In this document: positions 40,864-49,775 of the stretch, piece after piece
Layout of the letters: each line of letters opens with the position of its first letter
Position numbering within the stretch: position 1 is the first letter of the stretch
NCBI RefSeq assembly: GCF_030418125.1
Contig: NZ_JAUHTR010000005.1
Span: 186,001 to 250,000, forward strand
DNA: 64,000 nucleotides
Origin: Fictibacillus fluitans
GTDB lineage: Bacteria > Bacillota > Bacilli > Bacillales > Fictibacillaceae
Direction of reading: 5' to 3'
Notes under the pieces: model-generated
What the model was told of the DNA's origin: nothing
Database searches by the model: none
The model's input: the letters and a program-made list of their open reading frames with translations, nothing else
Translations under genes and position numbers: made by a program

Positions 40864-43800
40864 TTAATAACCCAATTTCGTTTTAACTGCACGTCCCTCT
40901 AGAGCGTCAACATCCACCTTTAATTTAATCGTAGGTGAAAGCTGGAGCACTTCTACTCTGATGTCTTTGGACAGTACTTTTTTTGCCTGGCGGTTGAGCT
41001 CTACATTTATATAACCGTCTCCTGTTTCTTTTCCGATGATTTTCATGTGCCGCAACTGTGGAGACCAGACCTGTTTGTCGGTTCCACCAACAAATTCTAC
41101 CTTCAAGAAATGGTTTCCTTCAGGAATCGCTGAATCTGAGATAACAACAGCTGAACTTCCAAGTCCCCCTGCATCAATTGGCGTATGAGGTTCTTTAAAT
41201 CTCATGCTCACTTCGGTATATGCCTTATTATCTTTAGATACGTAAAATTTTGCACGTTTTAAAACATCCTCATTATTATCACTGGTGTAATTGTATCGGA
41301 GGGTGGCTTCAAAATTCTGAATATTGTCCATCTGGTACACCAAGTGTTGTGTGCTTGTAGACGATCGACGTTTATATCCGCCGCCGGTTTCCAGCATCCA
41401 ATCCTCCGATCGGGAATAGATATTATTAAAACTTTGTGCATCATCTTCAAGGATTCCACCTTTTTTGTTTTTCCATGTGGGATCCGTCAGTGACAGACTG
41501 ATATCTTTCTTTGTTTCTTTTGTCATCACAGAGGTTTTTTTGTCTACCGATAAAAAGTCTTTCCCATTTAATTTTAGGGTTTGTTGTCCATCTTCCCAAA
41601 AATTTGCACCTATTAGGTTCAGTTTCTTTTCTTTTACAGCATGAATTTTTGGGGATTGCTCCAGGATTTTGATATCCGGCCGTTTGGAATAGTATGCAGT
41701 TTTACCAAGAGAAAAATTGGGAAGCAAGATATACGAATACTTGCCGTTAACAGGATCGGTGCCATGGTTTAACCCAATTGATACGTATTTCCTTGTAATT
41801 GGATTAGAAGAACCTGTCCCGGTAATCTGGCTCCAGCTTCCTGTTCGATCCTCGTTCTTCAATTCTAAATCTGCTCTATCAGGGAACATATAGCCGATAT
41901 CCGATGAATCGACTGCTCCTTTCAGGTGAGCCCATTTTCTGGAATGCACCTTCCCCTTCCAAGGTTTATTCAAAGATAGGGATAGACCATCTACAATAAG
42001 TTTTTGATGTTTGCTGTCCGCCACTTTCCGGTTCTCTACTATGGTTTCAACCTTTCTCCCATCGTTTGCAGATATATCCGATCCTAACGCAACCACTTCA
42101 TTATCGAACATAAACCATGACTTTTTTGCCATTAAGGATTGGCCATGTGTATGAAGCTGCATACCTGTTACACCGTATTTATTTTCCATATCTACTCCGC
42201 CGACCCAGTCCTGGTTCCCTAAACCGGATGTTACACTCGGAATGAGTTGAATTTTAATATAATTGGTATCTGTGGGTAAGTCCTTAGCTGGGGTGATGTG
42301 CGCTTCATACCAATTTTTGTGGACTTGAACAGGATTACTGTTTGTTTGAATCTTGGCATAGCTGTTGTTATCTGTTGATGTGTATATCTCTAACCTGCTG
42401 AGATTACTTTTATTAGAGAAATACGTCGTAATGTCAAATCCCTGAGTCTTATCTACCTTATAAATGACATACTCATAAGAATTTTGTGTCCGGGTTAATC
42501 GGTTCTCATCCCCTTTAAACCGGTTCGCGTTGGTATTCTCTATTTTCCACATTGGCGATTTATAAAAGATATTTGAAAAATCTTTAAGCGGATCATGTAA
42601 CTCGGAAGCCCCAACAATATTAACTTCACCTACCTGGGGTGAAATCACGTCTTCCTTTACATGCTTTTCAGCAGTAATACCCGGAAGCCGGGATGCATCA
42701 ACTGTCGGCCAATAACCATCTGAAAATTGAGTCAGGTCGTTATTATAAAGAGTGGTGCGCCCGTCTGCTGTATGCCATCCAACTAGATTTTCAAAGTTAA
42801 TGCTTTCATAATTGCCTGTTCTGGATGAAAACATAGACACTCCAAACATATAATCCTTTCGCTGCATCACGTTTCGGTCCATATACGGAAATTGTTGATA
42901 AAGGTTCAATGGCCCTCTTGCCATGATCGATGTATCTTTAACAATATTCTTTAATTGCACTATTTCGGGAAGGGTCGCTCTCGTGTAAAAATCAAATGTG
43001 GGGTCATTCACCACCAAATATTGTACCAGGCTCTTTAGATGATCTGACTGTTCTGGAGCAGCTGAAGGAAGGAGGTTTAATATAGCCGAAAGCAGCGGGT
43101 CGGCCTTATCGGAATTTGACTCTCTCGTAATTTCACGGCCATCCAGGTTATCAAAAATTCGATTTTTGTAAATAAGAGGTTCATAGGAATTCAAGACCCA
43201 TTGAATTAAATTTTGTTTATCCGGATGGTTAATAGCCCAAGGTGAACCCTCATAAAGAGATATTGCTTTTGCAGGCTCAATCAGGTTTGACCATCCATAT
43301 CCAGTAGAATATGGAAAACCACCATGAAAAAGGACGGATCCATCTCTATAAAAACCATCCGCTCCATTGGTTGCATATTGAAAGAGCGGAACCAGTGAAG
43401 TAGTGGCCAGCTTTATTTTATCGCTATTTTGTCCTAAGATCCCTCTCTTTCCTACAGCTGTAGAGGCCCAGGCCAAATTTGCTCCTGTTGAAGGAAGGTT
43501 CCATCCCACACTAGTTCCAAGCCTTTTAGGGTCAGGCAAAAAATAGTCGATGGCTTTTAAATTACTTTCCATCTGTTCATGGCTTACTTCTTTATACATT
43601 AAACCCAGTACATCGGTTAAATTCAGGGGAACACCCAATTCCCAAGCAAACCAGTTATTACTTGGGGACTGGGGCTTCTTTTCCAGCCCTTCATAATACC
43701 AATTTTTGTTGAGCCACTCTAAACCGTCAAGAATATCTGCTTTAAGTGTTTCATTTTGGTACAAAGAAGAGCCCGTCGTTGAATAAGCAAGGGCCATATC

Positions 43801-44115
43801 TTTTAAATAGCCATAACTCTCAGTAATATTTTGGTTGGGAACAGAACTTGGATAGTCGGAAAACAGGCACGTTCGATCGAGATCCTTATTCATCGAATTC
43901 CATGCTTTCTGCCCTTTCTCTGTTATTCGCTCAACCCTTTTATTGATATCCGTGTCCGCAGGGTCAAAAGACTTCCCTCCAGTTAAAGAAACGATCCACT
44001 TATCGCGAAGTCGTTCAAAATCAGCGGTGTCTCCCGATTCAGCTCGTGCAGTGATGGCTGTAGAACAAAACAGATAAAGAATGGCGGCCCAACAAAGTAT
44101 CCAGCTTGGTTTCAC
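40864..44115 (-). CDS. Secreted polysaccharide lyase family 8 enzyme with two accessory domains
   Basis: 1083 residues, GTG start with GGAGG seven bases before. A signal peptide (WAAILYLFCSTAITARA) precedes the PL8 alpha/alpha toroid (30-400). The catalytic triad is Asn213 (STGANLAW), His264 and Tyr273 (FHGGFPYSTGYG), with Asn/Trp in NNWFAWELGVP. The super-sandwich (410-800) contains WFMFDNEVVALGSDIS and VENRK. Residues about 505-640 interrupt it between LPGIT and VGGVDMENKYG with an accessory module, and a second copy lies at 885-1028. Both resemble the last domain of the neighbouring GH gene. PL8 enzymes cleave at glucuronate in hyaluronan, chondroitin or xanthan by beta-elimination; the exact substrate is not fixed by sequence. 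Confidence 0.92.
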   Translation of the reverse strand: MKPSWILCWAAILYLFCSTAITARAESGDTADFERLRDKWIVSLTGGKSFDPADTDINKRVERITEKGQKAWNSMNKDLDRTCLFSDYPSSVPNQNITESYGYLKDMALAYSTTGSSLYQNETLKADILDGLEWLNKNWYYEGLEKKPQSPSNNWFAWELGVPLNLTDVLGLMYKEVSHEQMESNLKAIDYFLPDPKRLGTSVGWNLPSTGANLAWASTAVGKRGILGQNSDKIKLATTSLVPLFQYATNGADGFYRDGSVLFHGGFPYSTGYGWSNLIEPAKAISLYEGSPWAINHPDKQNLIQWVLNSYEPLIYKNRIFDNLDGREITRESNSDKADPLLSAILNLLPSAAPEQSDHLKSLVQYLVVNDPTFDFYTRATLPEIVQLKNIVKDTSIMARGPLNLYQQFPYMDRNVMQRKDYMFGVSMFSSRTGNYESINFENLVGWHTADGRTTLYNNDLTQFSDGYWPTVDASRLPGITAEKHVKEDVISPQVGEVNIVGASELHDPLKDFSNIFYKSPMWKIENTNANRFKGDENRLTRTQNSYEYVIYKVDKTQGFDITTYFSNKSNLSRLEIYTSTDNNSYAKIQTNSNPVQVHKNWYEAHITPAKDLPTDTNYIKIQLIPSVTSGLGNQDWVGGVDMENKYGVTGMQLHTHGQSLMAKKSWFMFDNEVVALGSDISANDGRKVETIVENRKVADSKHQKLIVDGLSLSLNKPWKGKVHSRKWAHLKGAVDSSDIGYMFPDRADLELKNEDRTGSWSQITGTGSSNPITRKYVSIGLNHGTDPVNGKYSYILLPNFSLGKTAYYSKRPDIKILEQSPKIHAVKEKKLNLIGANFWEDGQQTLKLNGKDFLSVDKKTSVMTKETKKDISLSLTDPTWKNKKGGILEDDAQSFNNIYSRSEDWMLETGGGYKRRSSTSTQHLVYQMDNIQNFEATLRYNYTSDNNEDVLKRAKFYVSKDNKAYTEVSMRFKEPHTPIDAGGLGSSAVVISDSAIPEGNHFLKVEFVGGTDKQVWSPQLRHMKIIGKETGDGYINVELNRQAKKVLSKDIRVEVLQLSPTIKLKVDVDALEGRAVKTKLGY

Positions 44116-44162
44116 CTTTTTTCCTCCTCATTAGACTCTTTTTTTGTTTAATTCCATAAGTA

Positions 44163-44200
44163 CAGCTCCCTGCCATGGATCTTAAGGTGTAAGGGAGCTG
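44163..44200 (-). other. Intergenic hairpin between GH-A and PL8 genes
   Basis: CAGCTCCC and GGGAGCTG arms, eight perfect pairs, 22-base loop, no clear T-run. Probably modulates transcript decay or readthrough inside the operon. Confidence 0.5.
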
Positions 44201-44214
44201 CTTTGCCATTATGC

Positions 44215-46626
44215 CTAATTAATTTTCACTTCTGAGATCTGAGGTGCCCAAGGAATTGTTCCTCCGGTGACTTCAATTTTCATATAGTTTGTTCCCTCGG
44301 GAATCGTTCCAGATGGTTTAAGAACGGTCCGTTTCCAATCATCCTTGGTCGTCACTGGCTGGTCCATCTTCCAGTCACTCTTTGACCATTCTGATAAATC
44401 GGTGGATGTGTAAATATTTAGAATCCCGTCCAGATTTTCCTCAAAATAGACTCTGAGTGCGTAGCTACTTATATTTTCAACATGGTAAACAACCGACTGG
44501 GTGGACGTATCCTGTCTCTTAAGGCGGGAAGTGTCCCCTTCAAAGATGACATCGGCGTTCGTATTATCAAAAACGAACTCAGAATGCATGATAGCCTTGG
44601 ACCAATCATTAAGCGGATCTTCTATTGAAGTCGGAGGCGGTGGTGGAAGTTCAGATAGGGGTGCATTTTTAACATTATATACTTCGGCCTCTCTTAACGA
44701 GTAACCATATTCTGATGACTTGGCTTTTCCCGTCACCCGAATATATCTAGCTTTTACCGGAGAAAATACCACGTCGTTGAGCTGTTTCTCATTCCCATAG
44801 GTTTGATATACTCCGGACCACTTTTCGCCATTGGATGATACTTCTATGGAGTATGCCTTTGCGTAAGATGTTCCCCAGTTCAATTTCACCCGGTTCAGTT
44901 TTCTAATTGAACCCAAATCCAATTTAACGCTTTGTTTTAAATCACGGCGTGATATCCATTCAGACGGGTTATCACCATCGGTAATATGCTTTTCCGGTTT
45001 TATTGTTGGATATTCTGTAGAACTGGCTTGTACATTTTTGTTTATAGCAAGGTTATTTCCGTCTTTAGACAGTTTTACTTTTGACTTGCTGTCCATCGTG
45101 GTAAGAACTATCATACTTTTAGCTGGTAATGTCATCTTCAGACCTTTTTCCAGTGATACATTTTTTAGTTTTTCTTTTGGAACAGCATATCCTTTTCGAT
45201 CAACAGGACGTTCCTTTTCGGTATAAACGAACTTATTTAAATCTGAATGGCCAGCGACACCGGGAACGATAATATTCATCTTTCTTTCCTCGTCGCTGTT
45301 GTTTACAAGCGCCACAGACAAGTCAGATTGAGAGGTATTTCCTTTTTTCTTTTGATTCTTAACTGGTTTAATGGCTGCAGCTGCTCTAACTTGTTCTATA
45401 CCTGTTTCACTTGCATAAACCGTCTTGCTGCTTTGAGGAAAATATCGTGTCAGTAGAGACATGGAATAATACCAAGGCCTTAATTTTTGTTCTTCCTTCG
45501 AGCCAACAGTATTCCAGAACCCCCATTCCTTCAATAAAGGTCTTTCCTCTGTTGATCCTGGGGCATTGTGCATAGCATCATCGAGCATCCAAAGTATGGC
45601 TCCAGCCTGTCCTCCTCTTATGGTTTGCAGTATATAATCTGACATAAGTACACCGTATTCATAGGAACCAATTCTCTTTTGCTGGTCATGCTCGTTTTTC
45701 CCATCGATCAAACCTGCTTCGCCCATAAAAAAATCTTTCTTAGATCCTTTTGGATCATGGTCCAAAATATAGTTTCGCTTAGATTGTGCAACCGATTCAA
45801 TATTGCCTTCAAGAACATCCTTATCCGTTGCGTACCGGTGAATGTCATACGTATCTACTATGGGGGATAATTGATCCACTGTATAGTCGACCCATTCATC
45901 CTGGCCTGTAGAGTCAGGTCCTACAATTTTTATCTTTTTCTCCAAATGTTTCTCAATCAGTATATGATGCAAATTGGTGACTCCGCGTTTCCAGATTTGA
46001 AATCGGTCTCCGCTTTCTCCAATGCCCCAGCTGCCGTTAGGCTCGTTGATATAGTTATAGTATTTGATAACGTCATACCCTCTTTTCTTCACCATTTCGT
46101 GAAGAAAATCACCAATGATTGCTGCCCAGCGAGGATCATCCGAGGCCGAGATCACAGGATCACCATCTTTCCCTTGATACGGCTTTGCCCATTCGCCAAT
46201 AATGACAGTTACGTTATGCTTCTGGCAATAATCGAGTATCTTGTACAATCTCTTCATATCGGGCGTATTCCAATTATAGATAGGCTTGCCCTTTTTATCA
46301 TATCCTTGAAAATAATCTGTTGCTTCGAGCATCGTCCGGACAAATTTCGTATTCATATTGGAAACCCGGTCATAAATCATTTTCCATTGCTTATTTGTGA
46401 AATCATAGGAATCTGAGTTGTCCCACTGGACACCAACTCCTAAATAATCAGATTCAATTGTGGAGTTCGTATCCACCAACACTGTTGTTGTATCCGGTTG
46501 GGCATTAGAATCCTTCTGTGCTTTAAATACTTTCCTTGAACCGGGAGCAGCCTCTGTTAACGTATTTACACTTGCACTTACCAAAATCACTAAAAGAAAC
46601 AAACTAAAAATAGCCTTTTTTGTCAT
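44215..46626 (-). CDS. Secreted clan GH-A glycoside hydrolase with F5/8C and accessory domains
   Basis: 803 residues. Signal peptide (FSLFLLVILVSASVNTLTEA), then a TIM-barrel hydrolase (50-400): acid/base Glu195 in YINEPNGSW and nucleophile Glu303 in FFMGEAGL, the two ends of strands 4 and 7 in clan GH-A. A beta-sandwich follows (410-510), then a discoidin-like F5/8C domain (about 525-652: ASSTEYPTIKPEKHITDG, VKLDLGSIRKLNRVKLNWG), a Pro linker and a C-terminal module (668-803) related to two modules in the PL8 protein. GH family number not certain (GH5/39/79-like). Acts outside the cell on the polymer or its side chains. Upstream lies a GH88 remnant, then GH130. Confidence 0.85.
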   Translation of the reverse strand: MTKKAIFSLFLLVILVSASVNTLTEAAPGSRKVFKAQKDSNAQPDTTTVLVDTNSTIESDYLGVGVQWDNSDSYDFTNKQWKMIYDRVSNMNTKFVRTMLEATDYFQGYDKKGKPIYNWNTPDMKRLYKILDYCQKHNVTVIIGEWAKPYQGKDGDPVISASDDPRWAAIIGDFLHEMVKKRGYDVIKYYNYINEPNGSWGIGESGDRFQIWKRGVTNLHHILIEKHLEKKIKIVGPDSTGQDEWVDYTVDQLSPIVDTYDIHRYATDKDVLEGNIESVAQSKRNYILDHDPKGSKKDFFMGEAGLIDGKNEHDQQKRIGSYEYGVLMSDYILQTIRGGQAGAILWMLDDAMHNAPGSTEERPLLKEWGFWNTVGSKEEQKLRPWYYSMSLLTRYFPQSSKTVYASETGIEQVRAAAAIKPVKNQKKKGNTSQSDLSVALVNNSDEERKMNIIVPGVAGHSDLNKFVYTEKERPVDRKGYAVPKEKLKNVSLEKGLKMTLPAKSMIVLTTMDSKSKVKLSKDGNNLAINKNVQASSTEYPTIKPEKHITDGDNPSEWISRRDLKQSVKLDLGSIRKLNRVKLNWGTSYAKAYSIEVSSNGEKWSGVYQTYGNEKQLNDVVFSPVKARYIRVTGKAKSSEYGYSLREAEVYNVKNAPLSELPPPPPTSIEDPLNDWSKAIMHSEFVFDNTNADVIFEGDTSRLKRQDTSTQSVVYHVENISSYALRVYFEENLDGILNIYTSTDLSEWSKSDWKMDQPVTTKDDWKRTVLKPSGTIPEGTNYMKIEVTGGTIPWAPQISEVKIN

Positions 46627-46747
46627 AACGATATCCTCCTTCTACAAAATGGTAGTTTGTTAGGCATTCTTCTTCTTTTTTGTTTATCTTTGTTGTGATG
46701 GTAGAGATATAAATACGTTTTTTGCCTCCCTTCTACCCGTAATGATA

Positions 46748-46940
46748 TTAATACACTTTCTGATTCCATCCATTTATCTTGGCTAACGCTTCAACATAAA
46801 AGTAATCTCCATAAATCAGTGATACATTGATATGCCGGCTACCCCTTTTCATTTGCAGAGCCCGGGCATTTACACCCGAGCTGTTCTATCATTCTCTCAA
46901 CTTTTTGTTCCAAGCTTGTCCAAACATTAAGTTCAATCAT
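46748..46940 (-). pseudogene. GH88/GH105-type unsaturated uronyl hydrolase remnant
   Basis: ATG 46938-46940 has GGAGG seven bases before it and opens MIELNVWTSLEQKVERMIEQ LGCKCPGS, the N-terminal helix seen in unsaturated glucuronyl hydrolases, then stops at 46839. In another frame the last residues of such an enzyme follow: SLIYGDYFYVEALAKINGW NQKVY, ending at TAA 46748-46750. Some 300 residues between are missing. An intact enzyme would remove the 4,5-unsaturated uronate left by PL8 cleavage, so this is a lost step of the locus. Confidence 0.75.
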
Positions 46941-46964
46941 CCTATTTCCTCCATGATGACCTCT

Positions 46965-47987
46965 TTATGCCTTCACCGGGTACTTTTTTATAAAGGAAAG
47001 TAATTCGGTTACAGAACAGGTAGCAAGGCAGCAGTACTTATCGGCACCTCCGTAGTAAACATACAAAGTATCATCCACGATAACGTTGCCTGTAGGAAAA
47101 ACACACCCTTTATAAAACCCTTCCCATTCATACTCATGTTCAGGTTCCATGATGTAGTTTGGCGGACGTGCAATAATTTTTGTAGGATCATTTAAATCGA
47201 GTAATAAAGCTCCTACCCGATAAACTCCTTTATCATCTACACCGTGATAGAGTGTCAACCAGCCCTCCTCTGTTTTAAGAGGTGGAGTACTGCCGCCAAT
47301 TTTCAGCTCCCATTCAACCTCCCCTTTTGCCAGCAGTTTTCTTTCTTCATCCCATTGAAGCAAATCATCTGAAGACGTAATCCAGATGCTCGGATAATCG
47401 CATCCATAATCCTCTCCAATCCATTCCTTCGGCCGTTGCAGCATGTAGTATTTGCCATTAATTTTTTCGGGGAATAAGATAACATCTCGGTCATCCAGAC
47501 TAGGTTCAGTCAATCTTCCCAGCCGTTTATACGACTTTAAATCATCAGACATCAGTAACCCCGTATTGGTTACGTTGTGTTTCAAATGATAAGGTGCGCT
47601 TTCTGGAAGGTTATTGGTTTGGACCTCATCTGGCCCAAAGTCCCAGTACCTTCCTGGAGGATATGGACGGTACGCATACGTTATATAGTACGTATCATCA
47701 AATTCCACGATCCTGGGATCTTCCACGCATCCCTGATCAGGCCCATCTGAACTAGGACTCAATACCGGCTGACTTGATGATCTCGTGAAATTTACGCCGT
47801 CGTTGCTTTCTGCCAGTCCTAAATAAATGTAGTGGTCTTTATCATCACCTGCAGCTCTGTACAATAAATAGAATGTCCCATCTTTATAATAAGCACCTGG
47901 ATTACAGACAACCAAGCTTTCCCAGTCGTTGTCAGGATTAGGTTTTAAAATTGGGTTTTGAGCATGTTTTGTTAATAGCAATTCCAT
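46965..47987 (-). CDS. GH130-family mannoside phosphorylase/hydrolase
   Basis: 340 residues, five-bladed propeller, no signal peptide. Motifs of GH130 are CNPGAYYKDGTFYLLYRAAG, CVEDPRIVEFDDTYYITYAY (catalytic Asp region), DRDVILFPEKINGKYYMLQR, KIGGSTPPLKTEEGWLTLYHGV, LLLDLNDPTKIIARPP and VYYGGADKYCCLAT. Family members phosphorolyse or hydrolyse beta-1,4- or beta-1,2-linked mannosides. Cytoplasmic role on imported oligosaccharides fits its place directly after the ABC permeases. Confidence 0.92.
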   Translation of the reverse strand: MELLLTKHAQNPILKPNPDNDWESLVVCNPGAYYKDGTFYLLYRAAGDDKDHYIYLGLAESNDGVNFTRSSSQPVLSPSSDGPDQGCVEDPRIVEFDDTYYITYAYRPYPPGRYWDFGPDEVQTNNLPESAPYHLKHNVTNTGLLMSDDLKSYKRLGRLTEPSLDDRDVILFPEKINGKYYMLQRPKEWIGEDYGCDYPSIWITSSDDLLQWDEERKLLAKGEVEWELKIGGSTPPLKTEEGWLTLYHGVDDKGVYRVGALLLDLNDPTKIIARPPNYIMEPEHEYEWEGFYKGCVFPTGNVIVDDTLYVYYGGADKYCCLATCSVTELLSFIKKYPVKA

Positions 47988-48012
47988 TCATCCTTTCAAA
48001 TGTGTACTATGT

Positions 48013-48834
48013 TTAACCCTTTATGGAACCGGCGGTAATACCGGATACGATAAACTTTTGCAAAAAAATAAAAGCAATGAGAAGTGGAGCTGCAATAATT
48101 AATATACCGGAAGCCAAAATTGGCCAATTGACTGTGTATTCCCCCATGAACATATATAATCCGGAAGTAAGCGGACGCAGTTCTTTATCAATAAGGAACA
48201 CATACGGACTAATAAAATCGTTCCATGTGCCAATAGCTGATAGCATACCTACGGTCATAATGGCTGGTTTCATTAATGGCAATAAGATAGTAAGTACATA
48301 TCTTAGATACCCACATCCATCGATGGCCGCTGCTTCATCCAGTTCTTTAGGAATCCCTTTAATAAAAGCGGTAAAGATAAACACGGCTACGGAAAGGCCA
48401 CCACCGATTTTCATTAATATAAACCCGTGATACGTATTCATCAGGTTCAAGTACTTCATGATAAAGAGCAACGGTACTAATCCTGCCGGCAGGAACAAAG
48501 CAGAAAGAAAAAGCATATAGAGAAAGTTGGATCCTTTTACATGCTTTCTGGCAATAGGATAAGCTGCAAGAGTTGCAACAATACAAACACCCGCTGCCAC
48601 AAAAAATGTGTAGATAAAACTGTTAAAGAAATATATGCTCATTTCCGCGCTGGTCCAAGCTTCAATGAAATTACTCCATTGAGGTTTTTTTACAATAGAT
48701 ATTGGGTTTGCAAGAAATTCCGCATTGGACTTTAACGCCACATTGACAATCTGCAGCATAGGGATCAGCATAATTAATGCAACAGCCAGCAGTACCGCAT
48801 TTGGCAAAAGGCTCTTAGACAAGAATCTTTTCAT
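48013..48834 (-). CDS. ABC sugar transporter permease, MalG type
   Basis: 273 residues with six membrane helices. The EAA loop of inner-membrane permeases is DEAAAIDGCGYLRYVLTILLPLMKPAI (starts near 167). It overlaps the MalF-type gene (TAATG) and is followed by the GH130 gene. With the lipoprotein and MalF-type partner it forms a CUT1 oligosaccharide importer lacking its own ATPase. Confidence 0.92.
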   Translation of the reverse strand: MKRFLSKSLLPNAVLLAVALIMLIPMLQIVNVALKSNAEFLANPISIVKKPQWSNFIEAWTSAEMSIYFFNSFIYTFFVAAGVCIVATLAAYPIARKHVKGSNFLYMLFLSALFLPAGLVPLLFIMKYLNLMNTYHGFILMKIGGGLSVAVFIFTAFIKGIPKELDEAAAIDGCGYLRYVLTILLPLMKPAIMTVGMLSAIGTWNDFISPYVFLIDKELRPLTSGLYMFMGEYTVNWPILASGILIIAAPLLIAFIFLQKFIVSGITAGSIKG

Positions 48835-49715
48835 TAAAACTCAGTCTCCCTTCTGCGGGAATAGAATTGGGCAATGAACACTACACAAAAGATAATAACG
48901 AACTGTACCATTGCAAGCGCTGAAGCATACCCTTGGCTTGATCCTCCAGAGAAAATCTTTGTAAATATGTACATGCCGAGTGTCATGGTAGACTCATTTG
49001 GACCCCCGTTGGTTAGTACAAAAATGATGTCAAACGTGCCCAGCGTGCCGATAATCATTAGAATGATATTTATAGTCACCATGGATTGCAAAAGCGGAAG
49101 AGTTACATGGCGAAATGATTTCCACCCTGACGCTCCATCGATATAGGCAGCTTCATAAAGTTCTTTGGGGATACTCTGTAATCCAGCCAGATATAAAACC
49201 ATCGAGTAGCCCATATGCGCCCAAACCTGCACAAAAATCACCAGAGCAAGAGCTATTTTGGAATCACCTAATAAAGCAGAATTGATTTTGAAGTGATTTA
49301 GAAGCTGGGAAACCGGGCCCGAAAAGGGGTCAAATACCAATGTCCATATAAGACCAACAACTAGAATTCCAAGGATGTTTGGCATGAATATCGTAGAACG
49401 GTAAAAACTGCTTAACTTTAGTTTTTGGTTAACCAAGACCGCAAGAACAATCGATATTGCATTTTGTAAAATGGTAACCGTAATACAGAAGATTAAAGTG
49501 ATTTTAATTGCATTCCATACGCCATCATAATCAGCGGTAAAAGCTCTTTTATAATTTTCCAATCCTACAAAATCAAAATTATGGATGTTTCCGGCATAGT
49601 CTGTTAGTGAAAAATAAACATTTCCGATCGTTGGAAATAAAACGAATAAAGAAAACAAAATAAGAGCGGGCATCAATAATAACCACGGCCAAATATTGCT
49701 TGCTCCTCTGTTCAA
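48834..49715 (-). CDS. ABC sugar transporter permease, MalF type
   Basis: About 293 residues from TTG 49715 (AAAAGGAG nine bases before). An in-frame TTG at 49772 would place a hairpin inside the gene, so I reject it. Six helices; the EAA loop is YEAAYIDGASGWKSFRHVTL PLL. Partner of the MalG-type permease. The ATPase is probably the shared MsmX type encoded elsewhere. Confidence 0.9.
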   Translation of the reverse strand: MNRGASNIWPWLLLMPALILFSLFVLFPTIGNVYFSLTDYAGNIHNFDFVGLENYKRAFTADYDGVWNAIKITLIFCITVTILQNAISIVLAVLVNQKLKLSSFYRSTIFMPNILGILVVGLIWTLVFDPFSGPVSQLLNHFKINSALLGDSKIALALVIFVQVWAHMGYSMVLYLAGLQSIPKELYEAAYIDGASGWKSFRHVTLPLLQSMVTINIILMIIGTLGTFDIIFVLTNGGPNESTMTLGMYIFTKIFSGGSSQGYASALAMVQFVIIFCVVFIAQFYSRRRETEF

Positions 49716-49735
49716 ACTAAACCACTCCTTTTTAT

Positions 49736-49766
49736 AGAAGGGAGTCTGAGAACCAGCCTCCCTTCT
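49736..49766 (-). other. Intergenic hairpin between binding-protein and permease genes
   Basis: AGAAGGGAG and CTCCCTTCT arms, nine perfect pairs around a 13-base loop, no T-run. Such hairpins after binding-protein genes often stabilise the upstream mRNA so the lipoprotein is made in excess. Confidence 0.6.
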
Positions 49767-49775
49767 CCCCAAAAA

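Noticed and set aside
49716-49772. Upstream TTG start (49772) for the MalF-type permease.
   Set aside because: Would put a nine-pair hairpin inside the coding region; TTG 49715 has AAAAGGAG and gives the usual family length.
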